Assembly (NCBI RefSeq): GCF_013085465.1 | Contig: NZ_CP049838.1 | Location: forward strand, 3,410,001-3,474,000 | DNA length: 64,000 nucleotides | Reading direction: 5' to 3' | DNA from: Streptomyces asoensis | GTDB taxonomy: Bacteria > Actinomycetota > Actinomycetes > Streptomycetales > Streptomycetaceae | Part shown: piece by piece, positions 26,843-34,612 of the stretch | Layout: each line of letters starts with the position of its first letter | Position numbering within the stretch: the first letter of the stretch is position 1 | Position numbers and translations under genes: made by a program | The notes under the pieces: generated by a model | Database searches by the model: none | The model's input: the letters and a program-made list of their open reading frames with translations, nothing else | What the model was told of the DNA's origin: nothing

Positions 26843-26884
26843 CGGGGCGGGGACGAGGGACGCAACCCTCACACCCCCGCCCCG
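26843..26884. terminator. Terminator after the DUF4157 toxin gene
   Basis: CGGGGCGGGG at 26843-26852 pairs with CCCCGCCCCG at 26875-26884. A nested GAGGG/CCCTC stem lies inside the loop. It isolates the gene from the nir operon. Confidence 0.65.
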
Positions 26885-26901
26885 GCCCCGCTGAGGGCAG
26901 C

Positions 26902-26950
26902 GTTCCTCGCGGGAAACAACGGTGATGCGGTCGGGTAACGTCGGCAACGC
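26902..26950 (+). promoter_or_regulatory. Candidate GlnR box array and leaderless promoter of the nir operon
   Basis: Five pentamers each separated by six bases: GTTCC, GAAAC, GATGC, GTAAC, AACGC. The consensus half-sites gTnAc/GaAAc are met well by GAAAC and GTAAC. The last pentamer runs into CACGCT, then seven bases to the ATG at 26963, exactly the distance seen at the nitrate reductase gene. No ribosome site is visible. nirB is an established GlnR target in S. coelicolor. Confidence 0.6.
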
Positions 26951-26962
26951 ACGCTCCTGGAC

Positions 26963-28177
26963 ATGACCTCGAATTCGCGTGTGGTGGTGATCGGCGCCGG
27001 CCTCGCGGGCGTACGACTCGCCCGCCGGCTCGGCGAGCTGGGCACGCCCGCGCTGCTGATCGGCGAGGAGGAGCACCGGCCCTACAACCGGGTCCTGCTC
27101 GCCGAGGTGCTGGCCGGCCGGTACGCCCCCGAGGTGATCGCGCTGCCCGCGCCCGCCGGACTGGTCAGGGGCCGGGTCACCGGCATCGACCGCGACCGGC
27201 GGACCGTGAGCTGCGCGGACGGCTCGGAGATCGCATACGACACCCTGGTCCTGGCCACCGGCTCCAACCCGGTGCTGCCGCCCCTGCGCGGTCTCTTCAC
27301 GCCGGACCACGTCCTGCCGGAGGGCGTCCACGCCTTCCGCACCATGGACGACTGCCTCGGCCTGTCGAAGGCGGTACGGCCGGGCGTGCGGGCGGTCGTC
27401 ATCGGCGGCGGCCTCCTCGGGGTCTCCGCGGCCCGTGCGCTCGCGGTACGCGGCGCCCAGGTCGTCCTCGCCCAGCAGGCCGAGCGGCTCATGGAACGCC
27501 AGCTCGACCCGAACGCGTCCAAGCTGGTGCTCCGGCACCTCAAGGACCTCGGCGTCGAGGTCCACACCGAGTGCCGGGTCCGCGACGTGCGCTGCGTCGG
27601 CGGCGCCGTCCGCTCGGTGGAGATGGCCGACGGGTACGCCCTCGACGCCGACCTGGTGGTGCTGGCCTGCGGGGTCTCCCCGCGCGCCGGACTCGCCAAG
27701 GCCGCGGGGATCGCCGTACACAAGGGAATCCTGGTCGACGACGAACTCCGCACGTCCGACCCGCACATCCGGGCGATCGGCGACTGCGCGCAGCACGACG
27801 GGAACGTGTACGGGCTGGCCGCACCGGCGCTCGAACAGGCCGACGTGCTGGCCGAGTCGCTCGCCGGAGACGCGGGCTCCCGGTACGGCGGCACCCGCGC
27901 CCTCACCCGGCTCACCCTCGCCGGGCACAGCGCCTTCGACCTCGCCGCGTTCGGCGAGACGGAGCCGCGCCCCGGCGACGACGTCGTACAGCTCGCCGAC
28001 GCCACCCGGGGCACCTACCGCAAGGTCGTCGTCCGCGACGACCGCCTGGTCGGCGGGGTCCTCGTCGGCGAACTCGGCACCGTCGGCGCGCTGGCGCGCG
28101 CCTGGGAGGGAGCAGAGCCGCTCCCCTCCGACGGCGGCCCCCTGCTCCACCTGCTCACCAACGACGGAGGCTCCTGA
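26963..28177 (+). CDS. FAD-dependent NAD(P)H reductase of the nitrite reductase operon
   Basis: A 404-residue flavoprotein. The FAD motif is VVVIGAGLAGVRLARRL, the NAD(P)H motif IGGGLLGVSAARAL, and the FAD-pyrophosphate block AIGDCAQHDG. It resembles the N-terminal half of NirB itself, without its iron-sulfur or siroheme parts. Its stop overlaps the nirB ATG (TGATG), so the two are co-translated. It may supply electrons to nitrite or nitrate reductase, the latter having no reductase subunit beside it. ATG at 26963, no Shine-Dalgarno, probably leaderless. Confidence 0.88.
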   Translation: MTSNSRVVVIGAGLAGVRLARRLGELGTPALLIGEEEHRPYNRVLLAEVLAGRYAPEVIALPAPAGLVRGRVTGIDRDRRTVSCADGSEIAYDTLVLATGSNPVLPPLRGLFTPDHVLPEGVHAFRTMDDCLGLSKAVRPGVRAVVIGGGLLGVSAARALAVRGAQVVLAQQAERLMERQLDPNASKLVLRHLKDLGVEVHTECRVRDVRCVGGAVRSVEMADGYALDADLVVLACGVSPRAGLAKAAGIAVHKGILVDDELRTSDPHIRAIGDCAQHDGNVYGLAAPALEQADVLAESLAGDAGSRYGGTRALTRLTLAGHSAFDLAAFGETEPRPGDDVVQLADATRGTYRKVVVRDDRLVGGVLVGELGTVGALARAWEGAEPLPSDGGPLLHLLTNDGGS

Positions 28178-30783
28178 TGACCGCCACCCCCGGGGGCACC
28201 CCCACGATCGTGCTCGTCGGCCACGGCATGGTCGGCCAGCGCTTCCTCGAGGCGCTCGCCGAGCGCGGCCTGACCGCCACGCACCGCGTGGTCGTGCTGT
28301 GCGAGGAGCCGCGTCCCGCGTACGACCGCGTGCAGCTCACCTCGTACTTCTCGGGCCGGACGCCCGAGGAACTGTCCATGACGGACATGGCGTTCATCGC
28401 CGACCACGGGATCGAGCTGTACGTCGGCGACCCCGCGGAGACGATAGACCGCGAGGCCCGCAAGGTGACGGCCCGCTCGGGACTGGTGGTCGACTACGAC
28501 GTCCTCGTCCTGGCCACCGGCTCCTACCCCTTCGTGCCGCCCGTCCCGAACAAGGACGCCGAGGGCTGCTTCGTCTACCGCACGATCGAGGACCTCCTCG
28601 CGATCGAGGCGTACGCGAAGTCGCGTGCCACGACCGGCGCGGTGGTCGGCGGCGGGCTGCTGGGCCTGGAGGCCGCGGGCGCGCTGAAGGGTCTCGGGCT
28701 CACCTCCCACATCGTGGAGTTCGCGCCCCGGCTGATGCCCGTCCAGGTCGACGACGGCGGCGGCGCGGCCCTGCTGCGCACCATCGAGGACATGGGTCTG
28801 AGCGTCCACACCGGCGTGGGCACCCAGGAGATCGTCGTCGGCGAGGACGGCGCGGTCACCGGTATGAAGCTCTCCGACGGCTCCGAGCTCGCCACCGACC
28901 TGGTGGTGTTCAGCGCCGGTGTCCGTCCCCGTGACCAGCTGGCCCGCGAGTCCGGCCTGACGGTCGGCGAGCGCGGCGGTATCGCCGTCGACGAGCAGTG
29001 CCGCACGGTGAACGACCCGCACGTGTTCGCGATCGGCGAGTGCGCGCTGGCCGCCGACGGCCGGGTGTACGGCCTGGTGGCCCCCGGCTACGAGCAGGCC
29101 ATCACGGTCGCCGCGACCATCGCCGCCGACGAGTCCGAGCAGCTGTCCTTCACCGGCGCCGACCTCTCCACCAAGCTGAAGCTGCTCGGCGTGGACGTGG
29201 CGTCCTTCGGCGACGCGCACGGCACCACCGAGGACTGCCTCGACGTCGTCTACTCCGACTCCCGCTCGGGCCTGTACAAGAAGCTCGTCATCGGCCGCGA
29301 CGGCACGCTGCTCGGCGGCATCCTGGTCGGCGACGCGGAGGCGTACGGCACCCTGCGCGCCTTCACGGGGTCCGTGCCGCCCGTCTCCCCCGAGTCGCTG
29401 GTCCTGCCGGCCGGTGCCGGGGAGTCCGTCCAGCTCGGCCCGTCCGCGCTGCCGGACGAGGCGATCGTCTGCTCCTGCCACAACGTGTCGAAGGGCACGA
29501 TCCGCGGCGCGGTGACGGAGCACTCCTGCACGACCGTGCCCGAGGTGAAGAAGTGCACCAAGGCCGGTACCGGCTGCGGCAGCTGCGTCAAGGTGCTCGG
29601 CCAGCTGGTCACCGCCGAGCTGGAGGCGAGCGGCGTCGAGGTCGACAAGGGCCTGTGCGGCTGCTTCTCGCAGACCCGCGAGGAGCTGTACGAGATCGTC
29701 CTCGCCCTGCGCATCAACACCTACCAGGACCTCCTCGACCGCTACGGCCGGGACAGCGCCCGGGGCGGCGACGGCTGCGAGGTCTGCAAGCCGACCGTCG
29801 GCTCGATCATCGCCTCCCTCGCCCCGACGATCGGCGCGAGCGGCTATGTCCTGGACGGCGAGCAGGCGTCCCTCCAGGACAGCAACGACCACTTCCTCGC
29901 CAACCTCCAGAAGAACGGCTCCTACTCGGTCGTCCCGCGCATCCCCGGCGGTGAGATCACCCCCGAGGGGCTGATCGTGATCGGTGAGATCGCCCGCGAC
30001 TTCGGCCTCTACACGAAGATCACCGGCGGTCAGCGGATCGACATGTTCGGCGCCCGGGTGGAGCAGCTCCCGCTGATCTGGACCAGGCTGGTGGACGCCG
30101 GCTTCGAGTCCGGTCACGCCTACGGCAAGTCGCTGCGCACGGTGAAGTCCTGCGTCGGCCAGACCTGGTGCCGCTACGGCGTCCAGGACTCCGTCCGCAT
30201 GGCGATCGACCTGGAGCTGCGCTACCGGGGGCTGCGCTCCCCGCACAAGCTCAAGTCGGCGGTGTCGGGCTGCGCCCGCGAGTGCGCCGAGGCCCAGTCG
30301 AAGGACTTCGGCATCATCGCCACCTCCAACGGCTGGAACCTCTACGTCGGCGGCAACGGCGGCGCCACCCCGCGCCACGCCGACCTGCTCGCCCAGGACC
30401 TCACCGACACCGAACTGGTGCGCCTCATCGACCGGTTCCTGATGTTCTACATCCGCACCGCCGACCGCCTGGAGCGCACCTCGACCTGGCTGGACCGGAT
30501 CCCCGGCGGGCTGGACCACGTACGGGACGTGGTGGTGGAGGACTCGCTCGGCATCTGCGAGGAGCTGGAGTCCCTGATGACCGACCACGTCGCGCACTAC
30601 GCCGACGAGTGGGCGACCACCATCAACGACCCGGAGAAGCTCGCCCGGTTCGTGTCCTTCGTCAACGCGCCCGACACCCCCGACCCGGTCGTCGGCTTCG
30701 TCCCGGAGCGCGACCAGATCAAGCCCGACCTGCCGTTGCTGTCCATCGGCCACCGTCCCCTGGAAGGGAGCGCCCAGCGATGA
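28177..30783 (+). CDS. nirB: Nitrite reductase (NAD(P)H), large subunit
   Basis: An 868-residue enzyme reducing nitrite to ammonium in six electrons. Order: FAD/NAD(P)H reductase (residues 1-~400), BFD-like [2Fe-2S] domain with C432, C434, C467 and C470 (CSCHNVSKG, GCGSC), then two ferrodoxin-like/siroheme domains. C659, C665, C699 and C703 (SCVGQTWC and GCAREC) bind the [4Fe-4S]-siroheme centre. All expected ligands are present. ATG 28177 overlaps the upstream stop; its own stop overlaps the nirD ATG by 4 bases. Siroheme supply is probably via the chelatase at 10706. Confidence 0.97.
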   Translation: MTATPGGTPTIVLVGHGMVGQRFLEALAERGLTATHRVVVLCEEPRPAYDRVQLTSYFSGRTPEELSMTDMAFIADHGIELYVGDPAETIDREARKVTARSGLVVDYDVLVLATGSYPFVPPVPNKDAEGCFVYRTIEDLLAIEAYAKSRATTGAVVGGGLLGLEAAGALKGLGLTSHIVEFAPRLMPVQVDDGGGAALLRTIEDMGLSVHTGVGTQEIVVGEDGAVTGMKLSDGSELATDLVVFSAGVRPRDQLARESGLTVGERGGIAVDEQCRTVNDPHVFAIGECALAADGRVYGLVAPGYEQAITVAATIAADESEQLSFTGADLSTKLKLLGVDVASFGDAHGTTEDCLDVVYSDSRSGLYKKLVIGRDGTLLGGILVGDAEAYGTLRAFTGSVPPVSPESLVLPAGAGESVQLGPSALPDEAIVCSCHNVSKGTIRGAVTEHSCTTVPEVKKCTKAGTGCGSCVKVLGQLVTAELEASGVEVDKGLCGCFSQTREELYEIVLALRINTYQDLLDRYGRDSARGGDGCEVCKPTVGSIIASLAPTIGASGYVLDGEQASLQDSNDHFLANLQKNGSYSVVPRIPGGEITPEGLIVIGEIARDFGLYTKITGGQRIDMFGARVEQLPLIWTRLVDAGFESGHAYGKSLRTVKSCVGQTWCRYGVQDSVRMAIDLELRYRGLRSPHKLKSAVSGCARECAEAQSKDFGIIATSNGWNLYVGGNGGATPRHADLLAQDLTDTELVRLIDRFLMFYIRTADRLERTSTWLDRIPGGLDHVRDVVVEDSLGICEELESLMTDHVAHYADEWATTINDPEKLARFVSFVNAPDTPDPVVGFVPERDQIKPDLPLLSIGHRPLEGSAQR

Positions 30784-31130
30784 CCCTGGCACTCGAGACG
30801 ACCGACCTCAAGGTCCAACTGCGGCTGGAGGAGCAGTGGTTCACGATCTGTGACCTCAGCCAGCTGATCCCCGGCCGAGGTGTGGCCGCCCTGCTGCCCG
30901 ACGGCCGCCAGGTCGCCCTGTTCCGGGACCGGGCGGGTGAGCTGTACGCGGTCGACAACCGCGATCCGTTCGGCGGCGCGGCCGTCCTCTCACGCGGCCT
31001 GACCGGTACCCACGAGGGCCGCTCGTTCGTCGCCTCCCCTCTGCTCAAGCAGCGTTTCGACCTGCTGAGCGGGGAGTGCCTGGACGACGACACGGTGCGC
31101 ATCGCCACCTACGAGGTGCGCACCGCCTGA
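30780..31130 (+). CDS. nirD: Nitrite reductase, small subunit
   Basis: A 116-residue Rieske-fold protein of the NirD family. The fold is recognisable (EEQWFTICDLSQLIPGRGVA and YAVDNRDPFGGAAVLSRG), but the Cys/His cluster ligands of true Rieske proteins are absent, as is normal for bacterial NirD. It partners NirB in the cytoplasm. ATG at 30780 overlaps the nirB stop (ATGA). Last gene of the operon; the histidine kinase gene converges only 14 bp away. Confidence 0.93.
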   Translation: MTLALETTDLKVQLRLEEQWFTICDLSQLIPGRGVAALLPDGRQVALFRDRAGELYAVDNRDPFGGAAVLSRGLTGTHEGRSFVASPLLKQRFDLLSGECLDDDTVRIATYEVRTA

Positions 31131-31144
31131 CGCTCGCCCGTCGC

Positions 31145-32713
31145 CTACCGCCGGCCCGGTGTCGTGGACTGGAGGCGTCGGGCCGGACGCGGGGCGGGGA
31201 TGCCGGTGCTCGCGGCGCCGCCCGCGCTCCCGCTGCCGCCGCTGCCGCCGGTGCTTCCGGTGCCGCCGGGCCGGGCCGGTACCGCCGGGAGCCGGACCAC
31301 CGCGTCGAGGCCGCCGCGCGGCGCGGGCCGCAGGACCACCTCGCCGCCGCTCGCATGGGCGAGGCGCTGCACCAGGGCGAGGCCCAGACCGGTGCCGCCC
31401 TTGGGGGCGTCCGGGGCGCGCCAGAAGCGGTCGAAGGCACGCCGGCGCTGCTCCTCGGTCATACCGGGGCCCTCGTCCATGACGTGCAGCTCGACCCGGC
31501 CCGGACCGGCCGGGCGGTGCGGATGCCGATGCGGGTGACGGTGCGGGAAGCGGCGCTCGTGGGGCGTGTGATGGCGCGGGTCGACGGAGACCGTTGAGCC
31601 CGGGGGCGCCACCCGCAGGGCGTTGGAGAGCAGGTTGTCGAGGATCTGCTCCACGGCCCCGGGCAGCGCCAGCACCTCGCCCGCGTAGTCCCCGGCCAGC
31701 GCCAGCCAGACGCCGTGCTGCTCGAACAGCGGCTTCCAGGCGCGATGCCGCTCCGCGCACACCCGGCCCAGGTCGACCGGCTCCCGTTCGACGGCGCTCT
31801 CGTCGAGCCGGGCCATCGCGAGCAGCCCCTCGACCATCCGGGCCAGCCGGTCGGTCTCGGTCAGCGCGGCGGTGAGCGAGCCCCGCGCGTTCAGGGCGAT
31901 GTCGTTCTCCAGGTTCTCCAGCCGCAGCCGCAGCGCCGCGAGGGGCGTCTTCAGCTGGTGCGAGGCCTCACCGGCGAAGGCCCGCTGGGAGGCCAGCAGG
32001 TGTTCCAGGCGGGCGGCGGTCCGGTTGAAGGTCGCGGCGAGGCTGCGGACCTCCGGCGGCCCGTTGGTGATCGCCACCGGGACGGCGGTGCCACCCATCG
32101 CCAACTCATGGGTGGCGTGCTCCAGTTCACGGATCGGGCGGCCGGTCCAGCGGGCGATGACGAACCCGAGCGCGGCCACCGCGGTGAGCGCCGCCAGTCC
32201 GCCCAGGGCCAGCAACAGCCAGACGTGGTGGACCCGTTCGGACACCATTCGGGTCGGCACGGTGATCCGGACGGCGCCCTGTTCCTCGACGCCGTGGCGT
32301 ACCGGGGTGGCCACCGCGAGGTACTGCACCCCGCCGATGGTGGAGGTGCGCACATCGGCCGTCGCGGTACCGCGCAGGGCGGCGGCGATGCCCGGCCAGG
32401 AGGGGAGGTCGCCCTCCTCCCGCTCGGTGAGCGGATGCGAGGAGGCCAGCAGGGTGCCGCTCCCGTCGACGATCAGCACCTTGCCGCCGATGCGTTCGGC
32501 GCAGTGCGCGGCCCGCTCGGGCAGGTCCTGCGCCGCCCGGCCCGCCGAGATGGACAGCGAGGCGAACGCCGAGACCGACTCCGCCTCGTCCGTCGCCGCG
32601 TTGATCACCCGCTCCCGCTCGCCGCGCGAGTACACGAAGCCCAGCGGGATCTCCAGGCAGAGCAGGACAAGGGCGGCGAGTGTGAGATAGCTGAGCAGCA
32701 GCCGACGGGTCAT
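31145..32713 (-). CDS. Two-component sensor histidine kinase
   Basis: A 522-residue membrane kinase. Helix 1 (LLLSYLTLAALVLLCLEIPLG) and helix 2 (near residues 165-187) flank an extracytoplasmic sensor of about 130 residues. A HAMP linker, the phosphoacceptor H252 in GEASHQLKTPLAALR, and an HATPase domain (N box ILDNLLSNALR, DEGPGMT, GGTGLGLALV) follow. A His-rich run (PHRHPHRHPHRP) is inserted in the ATP domain between N and G1 boxes, and the C-terminus ends in a Gly/Ser tail. The ATG overlaps the regulator stop by 4 bases. The divergent carbonic anhydrase-SulP pair is the nearest possible target. Confidence 0.92.
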   Translation of the reverse strand: MTRRLLLSYLTLAALVLLCLEIPLGFVYSRGERERVINAATDEAESVSAFASLSISAGRAAQDLPERAAHCAERIGGKVLIVDGSGTLLASSHPLTEREEGDLPSWPGIAAALRGTATADVRTSTIGGVQYLAVATPVRHGVEEQGAVRITVPTRMVSERVHHVWLLLALGGLAALTAVAALGFVIARWTGRPIRELEHATHELAMGGTAVPVAITNGPPEVRSLAATFNRTAARLEHLLASQRAFAGEASHQLKTPLAALRLRLENLENDIALNARGSLTAALTETDRLARMVEGLLAMARLDESAVEREPVDLGRVCAERHRAWKPLFEQHGVWLALAGDYAGEVLALPGAVEQILDNLLSNALRVAPPGSTVSVDPRHHTPHERRFPHRHPHRHPHRPAGPGRVELHVMDEGPGMTEEQRRRAFDRFWRAPDAPKGGTGLGLALVQRLAHASGGEVVLRPAPRGGLDAVVRLPAVPARPGGTGSTGGSGGSGSAGGAASTGIPAPRPARRLQSTTPGRR

Positions 32714-33762
32714 CGGTAGGCCGCCGAGTCATAGGCGTGTGGTTCGTAGGCCGACGGTTCGTAGGCCGACGGTTCGTAGGCGGCCTGGGGATAGGAGGCC
32801 TGCGGGAAGGCGGGCCGGGGGAAGGCCGGTGGAGCGGGAGCCGGTGGTTCGTACGGCTGCCGCGCGCTCGGGGAGGAGGTGTGCACGGCCAGCCGGAATC
32901 CCACTCCGCGCAGCGTCTGGATCCAGGCCGGGTTGCCCAACTTCCGTCGCAGGGTGGCCACATGGACGTCCAGCGTCTTGGTCGGCCCCTGATAGTGCGG
33001 GTCCCACACCCGGTCGAGGATCTGCTGGCGTGAGTACACGGCCCCCGGATCCTCGGTGAGCAGCGCGAGCAGCTCGAACTCCTTGGGCGTCAGGGTCACC
33101 GCCTCCTCCCCCACCCACACCTGCCGGGTCCGCCGGTCGACGACGAGGGGACCGGCGGCGGCAGCGACGGAGGCCGTGGCGGAGGCCGTGGCGGAGACTG
33201 TCGCGGCCCCCTCGAACGCCTCGTACGCCTCGTACGCCCCGGTCGCCTCGTACGCCCCGGTCGCCCCGGTCGCTCCGGCCGCCCCGGCCGCTCCGGCCGC
33301 CCCGGTCGTCTCGGACGCCGGAGCGGCGAGAGGGGCGGCGGCCGGCGGTGCGAAGGGCTCCCCGCCGACCGGCTCCTGTCCCGTGAACTCCCGTTCGGCC
33401 AGCCCTCGGTGGGTCCGCCGGGTCACCGCGCGCACCCGCGCCACGAGCTCACGCATGCTGAACGGCTTCGCCAGGTAGTCGTCGGCGCCCAGCTCCAGAC
33501 CCAGCACCCGGTCGGCCTCCTCCCCCCGGGCGCTGAGGATGATGATGGGGACGTCGGAGGTCTGCCGGATGCCCCGGCAGACGTCGATGCCGTCGATGTC
33601 GGGCAACCCCAGGTCGAGCAGGACGACATCGCCGTACGGCCCCCTCAACCCCTCGCTGCCGGTGCCGACATGACGCACCGCCAGCCCGAAGTTCCCGAGG
33701 CCCTCGACGAGCGGTTCGGCGATCGTCCGGTCGTCCTCGATGAGCAGGACTCGTACACCCAT
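32710..33762 (-). CDS. OmpR-family response regulator
   Basis: A 350-residue regulator. The receiver has D10, D11, the phosphorylated D50 (VVLLDLGLPD) and the Lys in YLAKPF. The winged-helix domain is complete (LTPKEFELLALL to RGVGFRLAVHTS). Two extensions make it some 120 residues longer than usual. One is an Ala/Gly/Thr linker between domains (roughly residues 130-205) with AYEATGAYEAYEAFE. The other is a C-terminal Pro/Ala/Tyr tail with repeats of YEPSA encoded by a 15-bp tandem repeat. ATG 33762. It is first in the operon with its kinase and divergent from the carbonic anhydrase gene. Confidence 0.92.
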   Translation of the reverse strand: MGVRVLLIEDDRTIAEPLVEGLGNFGLAVRHVGTGSEGLRGPYGDVVLLDLGLPDIDGIDVCRGIRQTSDVPIIILSARGEEADRVLGLELGADDYLAKPFSMRELVARVRAVTRRTHRGLAEREFTGQEPVGGEPFAPPAAAPLAAPASETTGAAGAAGAAGATGATGAYEATGAYEAYEAFEGAATVSATASATASVAAAAGPLVVDRRTRQVWVGEEAVTLTPKEFELLALLTEDPGAVYSRQQILDRVWDPHYQGPTKTLDVHVATLRRKLGNPAWIQTLRGVGFRLAVHTSSPSARQPYEPPAPAPPAFPRPAFPQASYPQAAYEPSAYEPSAYEPHAYDSAAYR

Positions 33763-33898
33763 GCGTTCCCGTCTCTCCTGTGCACCGAATTCACATGTTC
33801 CGTGGATCCGTCACGCTACAAGAACGGTCAGGAATACGCCTCAGATCTCCTGGACAATGTGAGCAGCGGCTCAACTCCGGACGAAAACTGTCCCATTC

Positions 33899-33927
33899 TT
33901 GTCGGCGGTTTAGTGTTCCTCTAACCT
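33899..33927 (+). promoter_or_regulatory. Candidate vegetative promoter for carbonic anhydrase-SulP
   Basis: TTGTCG at 33899-33904 and TAACCT at 33922-33927 are separated by 17 bases, a good match to the HrdB-type consensus. They lie 80 bases upstream of the GTG at 34007. Confidence 0.5.
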
Positions 33928-34006
33928 TCGCCTGGCATTGGCTCCTCTACGGTGATGAGGAACTGGTCGGACCCCCATGCCGACCAGCTCTGACCTGGGA
34001 GGATCC

Positions 34007-34612
34007 GTGAAGGCACTACTGGACCGCGCCCGCTCGTTCAAACGACGGGTCGACTTCGAAAGCGGCGAATACCGGCGACTGGCCGAAGGCCAATATCCCG
34101 AGGCATTGTTCATCACCTGCTCGGACTCACGGGTGATACCCGCACTGATCACGGGCGCGCGGCCCGGTGAGATATTCGAGCTGCGAAACGCGGGCAATAT
34201 CGTTCCGCCGCACGACCGGCAGGGCGCCTCCGGCGAGGCGGCCACCATCGAGTACGCACTGGAGGTGCTCGGCGTTCAGGACATCGTGGTGTGCGGCCAC
34301 TCCCACTGCGGTGCGATGGGCGCCCTCAAGTCCGGCGACGACCTGTCCGCGCTTCCCGGCGTGGACGCCTGGCTCCAACTGGCCCGCCCCAGGCTGGCGT
34401 CCGTCCTGGACGGCGACGTCGAGGACCCGTCGATGCCGGACGTCGCCCAGCTGAACGTCGTCAACCAGCTTGCGGTGCTGCGGAGTTACCCGGCGACGCA
34501 ACGGCGTCTCGACGCCGGGCAACTGCGCCTGCACGGCTGGTACTACGAGGTGCACACCGGTCAGGTGCACGAGCTGGACGAGGACGGCCTGTTCCGGGTG
34601 CACGCGGCATGA
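34007..34612 (+). CDS. Beta-carbonic anhydrase
   Basis: A 201-residue enzyme interconverting CO2 and bicarbonate. Zinc-site residues are C38 and D40 (CSDSR), H98 and C101 (GHSHCGA), with R42 completing the Asp-Arg dyad. I placed the start at GTG 34007 because GGAGG precedes it by 5 bases; an upstream ATG at 33977 lacks a site. The stop overlaps the ATG of the SulP transporter gene, so both are coupled. Together they probably import and equilibrate bicarbonate. Confidence 0.94.
   Translation: MKALLDRARSFKRRVDFESGEYRRLAEGQYPEALFITCSDSRVIPALITGARPGEIFELRNAGNIVPPHDRQGASGEAATIEYALEVLGVQDIVVCGHSHCGAMGALKSGDDLSALPGVDAWLQLARPRLASVLDGDVEDPSMPDVAQLNVVNQLAVLRSYPATQRRLDAGQLRLHGWYYEVHTGQVHELDEDGLFRVHAA

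Noticed and set aside
31145-31600. Plus-strand frames over the 3' end of the histidine kinase
   Set aside because: They overlap the conserved ATPase blocks of the kinase on the other strand and have no recognisable domain.
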